From assembly GCA_964035575.1 (NCBI GenBank), contig OZ037882.1, positions 558,001-622,000 of the forward strand: a stretch of 64,000 bases of DNA, in the 5' to 3' direction. Position numbers and translations under genes: made by a program. This DNA comes from Rhynchopus sp. YZ270_cl-10 (Eukaryota; Euglenozoa; Diplonemea; Diplonemida; Diplonemidae). Positions 1 to 13,047 of this stretch are shown here, one piece after another (position 1 is the first letter of the stretch; every line of letters starts with the position of its first letter). A model generated the notes under the pieces. That model made no database searches. It was not told the DNA's origin and saw nothing but the letters and a program-made list of their open reading frames with translations.

Positions 1-3000
1 GGTGCGTTTTATCGAGTGCGTAAGAAACCAAACACAGCGGTGCGTTTTATCGAGTGCGTTAGAAACCAAACACAACGGTGCGTTTTAAAGCGTGCGTAAG
101 AAACCAAACACAACGGTGCGTTTTATCGAGTGCGTTAGAAACCAAACACAACGGTGCGTTTTAAAGCGTGCGTAAGAAACCAAACACAACGGTGCGTTTT
201 ATCGAGTGCGTAAGAAACCAAACACAGCGGTGCGTTTTATCGAGTGCGTTAGAAACCAAACACAACGGTGCGTTTTAAAGCGTGCGTAAGAAACCAAACA
301 CAACGGTGCGTTTTATCGAGTGCGTAAGAAACCAAACACAACGGCGCGTTTTAAAGCGTGCGTTAGAAACCAAACACAACGGTGCGTTTTAAAGAGTGCA
401 TTAGAAACAAAACACAACGGCCCGTTTTAGAGCGTGCGTAAGAAACCAAACACAACGGCGCGTTTTAAAGCGTGCGTTAGAAACCAAACACAACGGTGCG
501 TTTTAAAGAGTGCATTAGAAACCAAACACAACGGCCCGTTTTAGAGCGTGCGTAAGAAACCAAACACAACTGCGCGTTTTAAAGCGTGCGTTAGAAACCA
601 AACACAACGGTGCGTTTTAAAGAGTGCGTTAGAAACCAAACACAACGGTGCGTTTTAAAGCGTGCGTAAGAAACCAAACACAACGGCGCGTTTTAAAGCG
701 TGCGGAAGAAACCAAACACAACGGTGCGTTTTATCGAGTGCGTTAGAAACCAAACACAACGGTGCGTTTTAAAGCGTGCGTTATAAACCAAACACAACGG
801 TGCGTTTTATCGAGTGCGTTAGAAACCAAACACAACGGTGCGTTTTAAAGAGTGCGTTAGAAACCAAACACAACGGTGCGTTTTAAAGCGTGCGTAAGAA
901 ACCAAACACAACGGCGCGTTTTAAAGCGTGCGGAAGAAACCAAACACAACGGTGCGTTTTATCGAGTGCGTTAGAAACCAAACACAACGGTGCGTTTTAA
1001 AGAGTGCGTTAGAAACCAAACACAACGGTGCGTTTTAAAGCGTGCGTAAGAAACCAAACACAACGGTGCGTTTTATCGAGTGCGTTAGAAACCAAACACA
1101 ACTGCGCGTTTTAAAGAGTGCGTTAGAAACCAAACACAACGGTGCGTTTTAAAGCGTGCGTTATAAACCAAACACAACGGTGCGTTTTATCGAGTGCGTT
1201 AGAAACCAAACACAACGGTGCGTTTTAAAGAGTGCGTTAGAAACCAAACACAACGGTGCGTTTTAAAGCGTGCGGAAGAAACCAAACACAACGGTGCGTT
1301 TTATCGAGTGCGTTAGAAACCAAACACAACGGTGCGTTTTAAAGAGTGCGTTAGAAACCAAACACAACGGTGCGTTTTAAAGCGTGCGGAAGAAACCAAA
1401 CACAACGGTGCGTTTTATCGAGTGCGTTAGAAACCAAACACAACTGCGCGTTTTAAAGCGTGCGTAAGAAACCAAACACAACGGCGCGTTTTATCGAGTA
1501 CATAAGAAACCAAACACAACGGTGCGTTTTATCGAGTGCGTTAGAAACCAAACACAACGGTGCGTTTTATCGAGTGCGTAAGAAACCAAACACAACGGTG
1601 CGTTTTATCGAGTGCGTAAGAAACCAAACACAACGGTGCGTTTTATCGAGTGCGTAAGAAACCAAACACAACGGTGCGTTTTATCGAGTGCGTAAGAAAC
1701 CAAACACAACGGTGCGTTTTATCGAGTGCGTTAGAAACCAAACACAACGGTGCGTTTTATCGAGTGCGTAAGAAACCAAACACAACGGCGCGTTTTAAAG
1801 CGTGCCTTAGAAACCAAAACACAACGGTGCTTTTTATCGAGTGCGTTAGAAACCAAACACAACGGTGCGTTTTATCGAGTGCGTAAGAAACCAAACACAA
1901 CGGCGCGTTTTAAAGCGTGCGTTAGAAACCAAAACACAACGGTGCGTTTTATCGAGTGCGTAAGAAACCAAACACAACGGTGCGTTTTATCGAGTGCGTT
2001 AGAAACCAAACACAACGGTGCGTTTTAGAGCGTGCGTAAGAAACCAAACACAACGGTGCGTTTTAAAGCGTGCGTAAGAAACCAAACACAACGGTGCGTT
2101 TTAAAGCGTGCGTTAGAAACCAAACACAACGGTGCGTTTTAAAGCGTGCGTAAGAAACCAAACACAACGGTGCGTTTTAGAGCATGCGTAAGAAACCAAA
2201 CACAACGGTGCGTTTTAAAGCGTGCGTAAGAAACCAAACACAACGGTGCGTTTCAGAGCGTGCGTAAGAAACCAAACACAACGGTGCGTTTTAAAGCGTG
2301 CGTAAGAAACCAAACACAACGGCGCGTTTTAGAGCGTGCGTAAGAAACCAAACACAACGGTGCGATTTAAAGCGTGCGTAAGAAACCAAACACAACGGTG
2401 CGTTTTAAAGCGTGCGTAAGAAACCAAACACAACGGTGCGATTTAAAGCGTGCGTAAGAAACCAAACACAACGGCGCGTTTTAAAGCGTGCGGAAGAAAC
2501 CAAACACAACGGTGCGTTTTAAAGCGTGCGTAAGAAACCAAACACAACGGTGCGTTTTAAAGCGTGCGTAAGAAACCAAACACAACGGTGCGTTTTAAAG
2601 AGTGCATTAGAAACAAAACACAACGGCCCGTTTTAGAGCGTGCGTAAGAAACCAAACACAACGGCGCGTTTTAAAGCGTGCGTTAGAAACCAAACACAAC
2701 GGTGCGTTTTAAAGAGTGCATTAGAAACCAAACACAACGGCCCGTTTTAGAGCGTGCGTAAGAAACCAAACACAACTGCGCGTTTTAAAGCGTGCGTTAG
2801 AAACCAAACACAACGGTGCGTTTTAAAGCGTGCGTAAGAAACCAAACACAACGGCGCGTTTTAAAGCGTGCGGAAGAAACCAAACACAACGGTGCGTTTT
2901 ATCGAGTGCGTTAGAAACCAAACACAACGGTGCGTTTTAAAGAGTGCGTTAGAAACCAAACACAACGGCCCGTTTTAGAGCGTGCGTAAGAAACCAAACA

Positions 3001-5574
3001 CAACTGCGCGTTTTAAAGCGTGCGTTAGAAACCAAACACAACGGTGCGTTTTATCGAGTGCGTTAGAAACCAAACACAACGGTGCGTTTTAAAGCGTGCG
3101 TAAGAAACCAAACACAACGGCGCGTTTTAAAGCGTGCGTTAGAAACCAAACACAACGGTGCGTTTTATCGAGTGCGTTAGAAACCAAACACAACGGTGCG
3201 TTTTAAAGCGTGCGTAAGAAACCAAACACAACGGCGCGTTTTAAAGCGTGCGTAAGAAACCAAACACAACGGCGCGTTTTAAAGCGTGCGTTAGAAACCA
3301 AACACAACGGTGCGTTTTAAAGAGTGCATTAGAAACCAAACACAACGGCCCGTTTTAGAGCGTGCGTAAGAAACCAAACACAACTGCGCGTTTTAAAGCG
3401 TGCGTTAGAAACCAAACACAACGGTGCGTTTTATCGAGTGCGTTAGAAACCAAACACAACGGTGCGTTTTAAAGCGTGCGTAAGAAACCAAACACAACGG
3501 CGCGTTTTAAAGCGTGCGGAAGAAACCAAACACAACGGTGCGTTTTATCGAGTGCGTTAGAAACCAAACACAACGGTGCGTTTTAAAGCGTGCGTAAGAA
3601 ACCAAACACAACTGCGCGTTTTAAAGCGTGCGTTAGAAACCAAACACAACGGTGCGTTTTATCGAGTGCGTTAGAAACCAAACACAACGGTGCGTTTTAA
3701 AGAGTGCGTTAGAAACCAAACACAACGGCGCGTTTTAAAGCGTGCGGAAGAAACCAAACACAACGGTGCGTTTTATCGAGTGCGTTAGAAACCAAACACA
3801 ACGGTGCGTTTTAAAGAGTGCGTTAGAAACCAAACACAACGGCGCGTTTTAAAGCGTGCGGAAGAAACCAAACACAACGGTGCGTTTTAAAGCGTGCGTT
3901 ATAAACCAAACACAACGGTGCGTTTTATCGAGTGCGTTAGAAACCAAACACAACGGTGCGTTTTAAAGCGTGCGTAAGAAACCAAACACAACGGCGCGTT
4001 TTAAAGCGTGCGGAAGAAACCAAACACAACGGTGCGTTTTATCGAGTGCGTTAGAAACCAAACACAACGGTGCGTTTTAAAGCGTGCGTAAGAAACCAAA
4101 CACAACGGTGCGTTTTAGAGCGTGCGTAAGAAACCAAACACAACGGTGCGTTTTAAAGAGTGCGTTAGAAACCAAACACAACGGCGCGTTTTAAAGCGTG
4201 CGGAAGAAACCAAACACAACGGTGCGTTTTATCGAGTGCGTTAGAAACCAAACACAACGGTGCGTTTTATCGAGTGCATTAGAAACCAAACACAACGGCG
4301 CGTTTTAAAGCGTGCGTTAGAAACCAAACACAACGGTGCGTTTTATCGAGTGCGTTAGAAACCAAACACAACTGCGCGTTTTAAAGCGTGCGTAAGAAAC
4401 CAAACACAACGGCGCGTTTTATCGAGTACATAAGAAACCAAACACAACGGTGCGTTTTATCGAGTGCGTTAGAAACCAAACACAACGGTGCGTTTTATCG
4501 AGTGCGTAAGAAACCAAACACAACGGTGCGTTTTATCGAGTGCGTAAGAAACCAAACACAACGGTGCGTTTTATCGAGTGCGTAAGAAACCAAACACAAC
4601 GGCGCGTTTTAAAGCGTGCGTAAGAAACCAAACACAACGGTGCGTTTTATCGAGTGCGTTAGAAACCAAACACAACGGTGCGTTTTAAAGCGTGCGTAAG
4701 AAACCAAACACAACGGCGCGTTTTAAAGCGTGCGTTAGAAACCAAACACAACGGTGCGTTTTAAAGAGTGCATTAGAAACCAAACACAACGGCGCGTTTT
4801 AAAGCGTGCGTTGGAAACCAAACACAACGGTGCGTTTTAAAGAGTGCATTAGAAACCAAACACAACGGCCCGTTTTAGAGCGTGCGTAAGAAACCAAACA
4901 CAACTGCGCGTTTTAAAGCGTGCGTGAGAAACCAAACACAACGGCGCGTTTTATCGAGTACATAAGAAACCAAACACAACGGTGCGTTTTATCGAGTGCG
5001 TTAGAAACCAAACACAACGGTGCGTTTTAAAGCGTGCGTAAGAAACCAAACACAACGGCGCGTTTTAAAGCGTGCGGAAGAAACCAAACACAACGGTGCG
5101 TTTTATCGAGTGCGTAAGAAACCAAACACAACGGTGCGTTTTAAAGAGTGCATTAGAAACAAAACACAACGGCCCGTTTTAGAGCGTGCGTAAGAAACCA
5201 AACACAACGGCGCGTTTTAAAGCGTGCGTTAGAAACCAAACACAACGGTGCGTTTTAAAGAGTGCATTAGAAACCAAACACAACGGCCCGTTTTAGAGCG
5301 TGCGTAAGAAACCAAACACAACTGCGCGTTTTAAAGCGTGCGTTAGAAACCAAACACAACGGTGCGTTTTAAAGAGTGCGTTAGAAACCAAACACAACGG
5401 TGCGTTTTAAAGCGTGCGTAAGAAACCAAACACAACGGCGCGTTTTAAAGCGTGCGGAAGAAACCAAACACAACGGTGCGTTTTATCGAGTGCGTTAGAA
5501 ACCAAACACAACGGTGCGTTTTAAAGCGTGCGTTATAAACCAAACACAACTGCGCGTTTTAAAGCGTGCGTAAG
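1..5574. repeat. 38-bp satellite array, block 1
   Basis: Unbroken head-to-tail units of 38 bp. Each unit has a constant part (AGAAACCAAACACAACGG) and a variable part with a few recurrent versions, such as TTTTATCGAGTGCG, TTTTAAAGCGTGCG, TTTTAGAGCGTGCG, AAAGAGTGCATT and ATCGAGTACATA. The same order of versions recurs at long distance (for example near 1460-1657, 4388-4585 and 24651-24848), which shows higher-order copying. The period is not a multiple of three and stops occur in all frames at the array scale, so the short open frames here are not genes. The block ends with the 7-bp target copy GCGTAAG at 5568-5574. Confidence 0.97.
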
Positions 5575-5651
5575 CAAGGCTCTTATGAGGCCCAGGCCTC
5601 CCGGCCGGGAGGCCCGGCCTCCCAGGCCTCCCGGCCTCCCAAAAAAAAATT

Positions 5652-5675
5652 CTAGAAAACACTTGTGTTTTCTAG
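5652..5675. other. Perfect hairpin at insert start
   Basis: CTAGAAAACAC and its exact reverse complement are separated by two T bases. It sits directly at the left boundary of the 2.2-kb insert in the family A element. Confidence 0.8.
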
Positions 5676-6069
5676 TTTTTAAAGGTTGCTGTTCCGGCCA
5701 CTCCCTCAGTCTCTAACCCCCCCTTCAGTCTCCCCCTCCCCCCTGCTGGATACGACCAAAAACCGGTTTTTTTTTGAGGGTGTAGAAGCTTCGCCCAGCC
5801 GAAAAAACGTTTTCTTTGGAAAGATCGGACACTTTTTGGGGGGTGTATAGGCTCAGCGAGGCTGGGAGCCCTTAGAGACCCTGACACCAGGGTGTCACGA
5901 GTACCCCTTTTATACACGTGTTTCTTAAGGCTTCTACAGGGTTCTACAGGCAAAACAGGCGTTTTGGCCAAAAACCCGGTTTTTCAGGCAGGTGACCGGT
6001 TTTGCGGCTTGGGAAACGTGTCAGCGAGCTGTGAGAACCATGCATGGGCCACACACGGCACGAGTTGCA

Positions 6070-6092
6070 GCAGCCCACCGAAGGTGGGCTGC
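6070..6092. other. Perfect 10-bp hairpin with GAA loop
   Basis: GCAGCCCACC, loop GAA, GGTGGGCTGC. Placed between the conserved block and the minisatellite of unit 1. No coding context, so this is not read as a terminator. Confidence 0.8.
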
Positions 6093-6239
6093 GTTTGGTA
6101 ACCACACGATGCGGTTAACGCGTGTATCGCATATGCATAGCGTTGTGCGTAACGCACGTGTAGACCGTTCCGTTATCACAACCACACGAGCCAGCGAAGT
6201 GTCACAGCGGCGCAGGTGTTGCGTTAACGCGATGGCGTT

Positions 6240-6830
6240 AAACCCGTAGCATGCTTTCGTACAGATCGCTACGTACACATCGGTTGCGTTGCGTTGTATG
6301 CGTTGCGTTCGTTGCATACAGATCGCTACGTATGCATCGGTTGCGTTTGTTGCATGCGTTGCGTTGCATGCGTTGCGTTCGTTGCATACAGATCGCTACG
6401 TATGCATCGGTTGCGTTGCGTTGCATGCGTTGCGTTCGTTGCATACAGATCGCATCGTACGCATCGGTTGCGTTGCGTTGGTTACGTTGCGTTCGTTGCA
6501 TACAGATCGTAACGTACGCATCGGTTGCGTTGCGTTGGTTACGTTGCGTTCGTTGCATACAGATCGCTACGTACACATCGGTTGCGTTGCGTTGTATGCG
6601 TTGCGTTGGTTGCGTTGCGTTCGTTGCGTTGTGTTCGTTACATACAGATCGTATCGTACACATCGGTTGCGTTGCGTTGCATGCGTTGCGTTGCATGCGT
6701 TGCGTTGCATGCGTTGCGTTGCGTTCGTTGCGTTGCGTTCGTTACATACAGATCGTAACGTACACATCGGTTGCGTTCGTTGCGTTGCGTTCGTTGCATA
6801 CAGATCGTATCGTATACGTAGAGCGTTACG
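6240..6830. repeat. GTTGCGTT minisatellite, unit 1
   Basis: Irregular tandem units of about 45-60 bp built from GTTGCGTTGCGTTCGTTGCATACAGATCG-like blocks (written here only in outline), each ending in CTACGTACACATCG-like sequence. Length differences come from gain and loss of GCGTT and CATGCGTT steps. Open frames on both strands are by-products of the repeat. Confidence 0.85.
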
Positions 6831-6899
6831 TGCAAACCATACACATACCGTTTGACACACCAGCCAGCGAAGTGTTTTCAAGACCGTCAACTCAAATTT

Positions 6900-6920
6900 C
6901 CTTAACACTCGGTGTTAAGG
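6900..6920. other. Perfect 9-bp hairpin between the two units
   Basis: CCTTAACAC, loop TCG, GTGTTAAGG, followed at once by the leader of the second 1.24-kb unit. Confidence 0.7.
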
Positions 6921-7309
6921 TCTTTAAGGTTGCTGATCACCCCACCCACCCACCCCCTCTAAGGCACCCCCCCGGTCCCCCCCCCCCCCGGGGTGGGTTT
7001 CGGCCATTTTTTTTCAGGTCTCTAAACGTCCAAAGAGGTCAAAAAAGTGGATTCTTGGGAAGATAGGAGGTTTTTTTTAGGGTTTGCAAATGAGAAAGAC
7101 CTCCAAACCCTGACAGACCCTGAAACCAGGGTGTCGCGAGTACCCCTTTTTTACACGTGTTTCTTAAGGGTTCTGCAGGATTCTGCAGGGAAAACAGGCG
7201 TTTTGGCCAAAAACCCGGTTTTTCAGGCAGGTGACCGAGTTTGAGGCTTGGGAAACGTGCCAGAGCGGTGTGAGAACCATGCGTGGCGGTTTGTAACCAC
7301 TCCTTGCGT

Positions 7310-7800
7310 TGGTTGCGTTGCCTTCGTTGCGTACATATCGCTACGTGCACACCGGTTACGTTGTGTTGCATGCGTTGCGTTTGTTGTGTAGAGATCGTTA
7401 CGTACAGAGCGCAACGTACGGAGCGGTTGCGTTGCGTTTGTTGTGTTCGGTTGGTTACGTTCGTTGCGTTCCGATCGTTACGTACACATCTGTTGCGTTG
7501 CGTTGCATCCGTTACGTTGCGTTCGTTGCATACAGATCGTTACGTACACATCGGGTACGTTGTGTTGCATGCGTTGCGTTCGTTGTGTAGAGATCGATAT
7601 ATACAGATCGCAACGTACGCATAGGTTGCGTTGTGTTGCACGCGTTGCATTCGTTGCATACAGAACGCAACGTACACACAGGTTGCGTTGCATCCGTTGC
7701 GTTGGTTGTGTTTGTTTCGTTACGTTCGTTGCGTTCTGATCGTTACGTACACATAGGTTGCGTTGCGTTGCATGCGTTGGTTGCATACGGATCGTAACGA
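7310..7800. repeat. GTTGCGTT minisatellite, unit 2
   Basis: Diverged counterpart of the minisatellite at 6240-6830, again alternating GTTGCGTT steps with CAGATCGTTACGTACACA-like blocks. It ends in CACACCAGCCAGGAGTGTT, as unit 1 does near 6859. Confidence 0.8.
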
Positions 7801-8195
7801 AAAGAGCGGATCCGTTTCGTGGTGTTCGGTTGCGTTTATCAACCACACCAGCCAGGAGTGTTAAGGATTGCCAAAAAAAACTAAATTTTTTTTTCGACAT
7901 CACAAAATTTTTCACCAAAAAAAAAAAAAAATTTTTTTTTTGGGAGTGGGCGATTTCGGAAAAAAAAATCCAAAAAAAAAAATCCAAAAAAAACCATCAC
8001 AGACGGTCCAGTAGCGACGTAAGCAAAATCCATATTTTTTTGCCGAATTTTGCTAAGTACCCGAAAATTTTTCCTAAGGAAAAAAAAAAAAAGTTCCGCA
8101 GATGTCACCGGAAAAAAAATTTTTTTTTTGGGAGGCCGGGAGGCCTGGGAGGCCGGGCCTCCCGGCCGGGAGGCCTGGGCCTCATCAGAGCCTTG

Positions 8196-8392
8196 GCGTA
8201 AGAAACCAAACACAACGGTGCGTTTTATCGAGTGCGTTAGAAACCAAACACAACGGTGCGTTTTATCGAGTGCGTAAGAAACCAAACACAACGGTGCGTT
8301 TTATCGAGTGCGTTAGAAACCAAACACAACGGTGCGTTTTAAAGCGTGCGTTATAAACCAAACACAACTGCGCGTTTTAAAGCGTGCGTAAG
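8196..8392. repeat. 38-bp satellite, block 2 (short)
   Basis: About five 38-bp units between family A copies 1 and 2. It begins with the right target copy of one element and ends with the left target copy (GCGTAAG, 8386-8392) of the next. Confidence 0.95.
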
Positions 8393-8778
8393 CAAGGCTC
8401 TGATGAGGCCCAGGCCTCCCGGCCGGGAGGCCCGGCCTCCCAGGCCTCCCGGCCTCCCAAAAAAAAATTTTTTTTTTCGACATCACAAAATTTTTCACCA
8501 AAAAAAAAAAGAAATTTTTTTTTTGGGAGTGGGCGATTTCGGAAAAAAAAATCCAAAAAAAAAAATCCAAAAAAAACCATCACAGACGGTCCAGTAGCGA
8601 CGTAAGCAAAATCCATATTTTTTTGCCGAATTTTGCTAAGTACCCGAAAATTTTTCCTAAGGAAAAAAAAAAAAAGTTCCGCAGATGTCACCGGAAAAAA
8701 AATTTTTTTTTTGGGAGGCCGGGAGGCCTGGGAGGCCGGGCCTCCCGGCCGGGAGGCCTGGGCCTCATCAGAGCCTTG
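8393..8778. mobile_element. Family A TIR element, copy 2 (386 bp, intact form)
   Basis: Starts CAAGGCTCTGATGAGGCC and ends with the exact reverse complement. The inverted arms run about 84 bp, through GC-rich palindromes to an A9T9 tract on each side. The core holds CGACATCAC at 8478-8486, an A-run/T-run junction near 8511-8525, a GGGAGTGGGCGATTTCGG stretch and GCTAAGTACCCG at 8635-8646. Target duplication GCGTAAG flanks it (8386-8392 and 8779-8785). No coding capacity, so it is a non-autonomous (MITE-like) element. Superfamily is unassigned; CA...TG ends with a 7-bp duplication do not settle it. Confidence 0.9.
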
Positions 8779-11700
8779 GCGTAAGAAACCAAACACAACG
8801 GTGCGTTTTATCGAGTGCGTTAGAAACCAAACACAACGGTGCGTTTTATCGAGTGCGTAAGAAACCAAACACAACGGTGCGTTTTATCGAGTGCGTAAGA
8901 AACCAAACACAACGGTGCGTTTTATCGAGTGCGTAAGAAACCAAACACAACGGCGCGTTTTAAAGCGTGCGTTAGAAACCAAACACAACGGTGCGTTTTA
9001 TCGAGTGCGTAAGAAACCAAACACAACGGTGCGTTTTATCGAGTGCGTAAGAAACCAAACACAACGGCGCGTTTTATCGAGTACATAAGAAACCAAACAC
9101 AACGGTGCGTTTTAAAGCGTGCGTAAGAAACCAAACACAACGGTGCGTTTTAAAGCGTGCGTTATAAACCAAACACAACTGCGCGTTTTAAAGCGTGCGT
9201 AAGAAACCAAACACAACGGCGCGTTTTGTCGAGTACATAAGAAACCAAACACAACGGTGCGTTTTATCGAGTGCGTAAGAAACCAAACACAACGGCGCGT
9301 TTTAAAGCGTGCGTAAGAAACCAAACACAACGGTGCGTTTTATCGAGTGCGTTAGAAACCAAACACAACGGTGCGTTTTAAAGCGTGCGTAAGAAACCAA
9401 ACACAACGGTGCGTTTTAGAGCGTGCGTAAGAAACCAAACACAACGGTGCGTTTTAAAGCGTGCGTAAGAAACCAAACACAACGGTGCGTTTTATCGAGT
9501 GCGTAAGAAACCAAACACAACGGTGCGTTTTATCGAGTGCGTAAGAAACCAAACACAACGGCCCGTTTTAGAGCGTGCGTAAGAAACCAAACACAACGGT
9601 GCGTTTTATCGAGTACATAAGAAACCAAACACAACGGTGCGTTTTATCTAGTGCGTAAGAAACCAAACACAACGGCCCGTTTTAGAGCGTGCGTAAGAAA
9701 CCAAACACAACGGCCCGTTTTAGAGCGTGCGTAAGAAACCAAACACAACGGTGCGTTTTATCGAGTACATAAGAAACCAAACACAACGGTGCGTTTTATC
9801 GAGTACATAAGAAACCAAACACAACGGCCCGTTTTAGAGCGTGCGTAAGAAACCAAACACAACGGCCCGTTTTAGAGCGTGCGTAAGAAACCAAACACAA
9901 CGGTGCGTTTTATCGAGTACATAAGAAACCAAACACAACGGTGCGTTTTATCGAGTACATAAGAAACCAAACACAACGGTGCGTTTTATCGAGTACATAA
10001 GAAACCAAACACAACGGCCCGTTTTAGAGCGTGCGTAAGAAACCAAACACAACGGTGCGTTTTATCGAGTGCGTAAGAAACCAAACACAACGGTGCGTTT
10101 TATCGAGTGCGTAAGAAACCAAACACAACGGTGCGTTATAAAGCGTGCGTAAGAAACCAAACACAACGGTGCGTTTTATCGAGTGCGTAAGAAACCAAAC
10201 ACAACGGTGCGTTTTATCGAGTGCGTAAGAAACCAAACACAACGGTGCGTTTTATCTAGTGCGTAAGAAACCAAACACAACGGTGCGTTTTATCGAGTGC
10301 GTAAGAAACCAAACACAACGGTGCGTTATAAAGCGTGCGTAAGAAACCAAACACAACGGTGCGTTTTATCGAGTACATAAGAAACCAAACACAACGGTGC
10401 GTTTTATCGAGTACATAAGAAACCAAACACAACGGTGCGTTTTATCGAGTACATAAGAAACCAAACACAACGGCCCGTTTTAGAGCGTGCGTAAGAAACC
10501 AAACACAACGGTGCGTTTTATCGAGTGCGTAAGAAACCAAACACAACGGTGCGTTTTATCGAGTGCGTAAGAAACCAAACACAACGGTGCGTTATAAAGC
10601 GTGCGTAAGAAACCAAACACAACGGTGCGTTTTATCGAGTGCGTAAGAAACCAAACACAACGGTGCGTTTTATCGAGTGCGTAAGAAACCAAACACAACG
10701 GTGCGTTTTATCTAGTGCGTAAGAAACCAAACACAACGGTGCGTTTTATCGAGTGCGTAAGAAACCAAACACAACGGTGCGTTATAAAGCGTGCGTAAGA
10801 AACCAAACACAACGGTGCGTTTTATCGAGTACATAAGAAACCAAACACAACGGTGCGTTTTATCGAGTGCGTTAGAAACCAAACACAACGGTGCGTTTTA
10901 TCGAGTGCGTTAGAAACCAAACACAACGGTGCGTTTTATCGAGTGCGTAAGAAACCAAACACAACGGTGCGTTTTATCTAGTGCGTAAGAAACCAAACAC
11001 AACGGTGCGTTTTATCGAGTGCGTAAGAAACCAAACACAACGGTGCGTTTTAAAGCGTGCGTAAGAAACCAAACACAACGGTGCGTTTTATCGAGTACAT
11101 AAGAAACCAAACACAACGGTGCGTTTTATCGAGTGCGTAAGAAACCAAACACAACGGTGCGTTTTATCGAGTGCGTTAGAAACCAAACACAACGGTGCGT
11201 TTTATCGAGTGCGTAAGAAACCAAACACAACGGTGCGTTTTATCGAGTGCGTAAGAAACCAAACACAACGGTGCGTTTTATCTAGTGCGTAAGAAACCAA
11301 ACACAACGGTGCGTTTTATCGAGTGCGTAAGAAACCAAACACAACGGTGCGTTATAAAGCGTGCGTTAGAAACCAAACACAACGGTGCGTTTTAAAGCGT
11401 GCGTAAGAAACCAAACACAACGGTGCGTTTTAAAGCGTGCGTAAGAAACCAAACACAACGGTGCGTTTTATCGAGTGCGTAAGAAACCAAACACAACGGT
11501 GCGTTATAAAGCGTGCGTAAGAAACCAAACACAACGGTGCGTTTTATCGAGTACATAAGAAACCAAACACAACGGTGCGTTTTATCGAGTGCGTTAGAAA
11601 CCAAACACAACGGTGCGTTTTATCGAGTGCGTTAGAAACCAAACACAACGGTGCGTTTTATCGAGTGCGTAAGAAACCAAACACAACGGTGCGTTTTATC

Positions 11701-12661
11701 GAGTGCGTTAGAAACCAAACACAACGGTGCGTTTTATCGAGTGCGTTAGAAACCAAACACAACGGTGCGTTTTATCGAGTGCGTAAGAAACCAAACACAA
11801 CGGTGCGTTTTATCTAGTGCGTAAGAAACCAAACACAACGGTGCGTTTTATCGAGTGCGTAAGAAACCAAACACAACGGTGCGTTTTAAAGCGTGCGTAA
11901 GAAACCAAACACAACGGTGCGTTTTATCGAGTACATAAGAAACCAAACACAACGGTGCGTTTTATCGAGTGCGTTAGAAACCAAACACAACGGTGCGTTT
12001 TAAAGCGTGCGTAAGAAACCAAACACAACGGTGCGTTTTAGAGCGTGCGTAAGAAACCAAACACAACGGTGCGTTTTAAAGCGTGCGTAAGAAACCAAAC
12101 ACAACGGTGCGTTTTATCGAGTGCGTAAGAAACCAAACACAACGGTGCGTTTTATCGAGTGCGTAAGAAACCAAACACAACGGTGCGTTTTAAAGAGTGC
12201 ATTAGAAACAAAACACAACGGCCCGTTTTAGAGCGTGCGTAAGAAACCAAACACAACGGTGCGTTTTATCGAGTACATAAGAAACCAAACACAACGGTGC
12301 GTTTTATCGAGTGCGTAAGAAACCAAACACAACGGTGCGTTTTAAAGCGTGCGTAAGAAACCAAACACAACGGTGCGTTTTAGAGCGTGCGTAAGAAACC
12401 AAACACAACTGCGCGTTTTAAAGCGTGCGTTAGAAACCAAACACAACGGTGCGTTTTAAAGAGTGCGTTAGAAACCAAACACAACGGTGCGTTTTAAAGC
12501 GTGCGTAAGAAACCAAACACAACGGCGCGTTTTAAAGCGTGCGGAAGAAACCAAACACAACGGTGCGTTTTATCGAGTGCGTTAGAAACCAAACACAACG
12601 GTGCGTTTTAAAGCGTGCGTTATAAACCAAACACAACTGCGCGTTTTAAAGCGTGCGTAAG
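8779..12661. repeat. 38-bp satellite, block 3
   Basis: Continuous 38-bp units, about 102. The order of unit versions right of the element at 8393-8778 is repeated 4269 bp later right of the element at 12662-13047, so this block plus one element forms a higher-order repeat. Runs of ATCTAGTGCG and GCGTTATAAAGCG versions are common here and rare in block 1. Confidence 0.96.
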
Positions 12662-13047
12662 CAAGGCTCTGATGAGGCCCAGGCCTCCCGGCCGGGAGGC
12701 CCGGCCTCCCAGGCCTCCCGGCCTCCCAAAAAAAAATTTTTTTTTTCGACATCACAAAATTTTTCACCAAAAAAAAAAAGAAATTTTTTTTTTGGGAGTG
12801 GGCGATTTCGGAAAAAAAAATCCAAAAAAAAAAATCCAAAAAAAACCATCACAGACGGTCCAGTAGCGACGTAAGCAAAATCCATATTTTTTTGCCGAAT
12901 TTTGCTAAGTACCCGAAAATTTTTCCTAAGGAAAAAAAAAAAAAGTTCCGCAGATGTCACCGGAAAAAAAATTTTTTTTTTGGGAGGCCGGGAGGCCTGG
13001 GAGGCCGGGCCTCCCGGCCGGGAGGCCTGGGCCTCATCAGAGCCTTG
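12662..13047. mobile_element. Family A TIR element, copy 3
   Basis: Same length (386 bp), arms, core and flanking GCGTAAG as the element at 8393-8778. It also shares the same satellite-unit order on both sides, so it most likely spread by duplication of the satellite and not by a new insertion. Confidence 0.9.

Larger units (their letters stand above)
5652..7883. repeat. 2.2-kb insert made of two diverged 1.24-kb units
   Basis: The insert holds two related units of about 1.24 kb: matching blocks run from about 5886-6050 and 7125-7290, sharing the stretch from GGGTGTC to CAGGTGACCG. Each unit has a poly-C/pyrimidine leader, this conserved block and a GTTGCGTT minisatellite, and ends with CCAGC(GA)AGTGTT (near 6859 and 7849). 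It starts with a perfect 11-bp hairpin at 5652-5675. No plausible coding sequence was recognised; the long open frames over 6251-7066 reflect lack of stops in the minisatellite. Exact insert ends are blurred by A/T runs. Confidence 0.7.
5575..8195. mobile_element. Family A TIR element, copy 1, split by a 2.2-kb insert
   Basis: The left end starts CAAGGCTCTTATGAGG at 5575 and runs through GC-rich palindromic DNA to an A9 tract. The right part resumes at about 7884 and ends CCTCATCAGAGCCTTG at 8195. Target duplication GCGTAAG lies at 5568-5574 and 8196-8202. Compared with the 386-bp copies, about 2.2 kb (5652 to about 7883) has been inserted at the first A/T junction. The left terminus has T where most copies have G (CTTATGAGG), shared only with the copy at 25724. 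Confidence 0.85.

Noticed and set aside
1-5574. CRISPR-like appearance of the 38-bp repeats
   Set aside because: No unique spacers; variable parts are a small set of recurrent versions, and the setting is eukaryotic.
6251-7066. 271-residue open frame and overlapping ones on both strands
   Set aside because: Minisatellite without stops; repetitive MRCVRCIQIATYAS-like product, no domain, frame shared with antisense frames.
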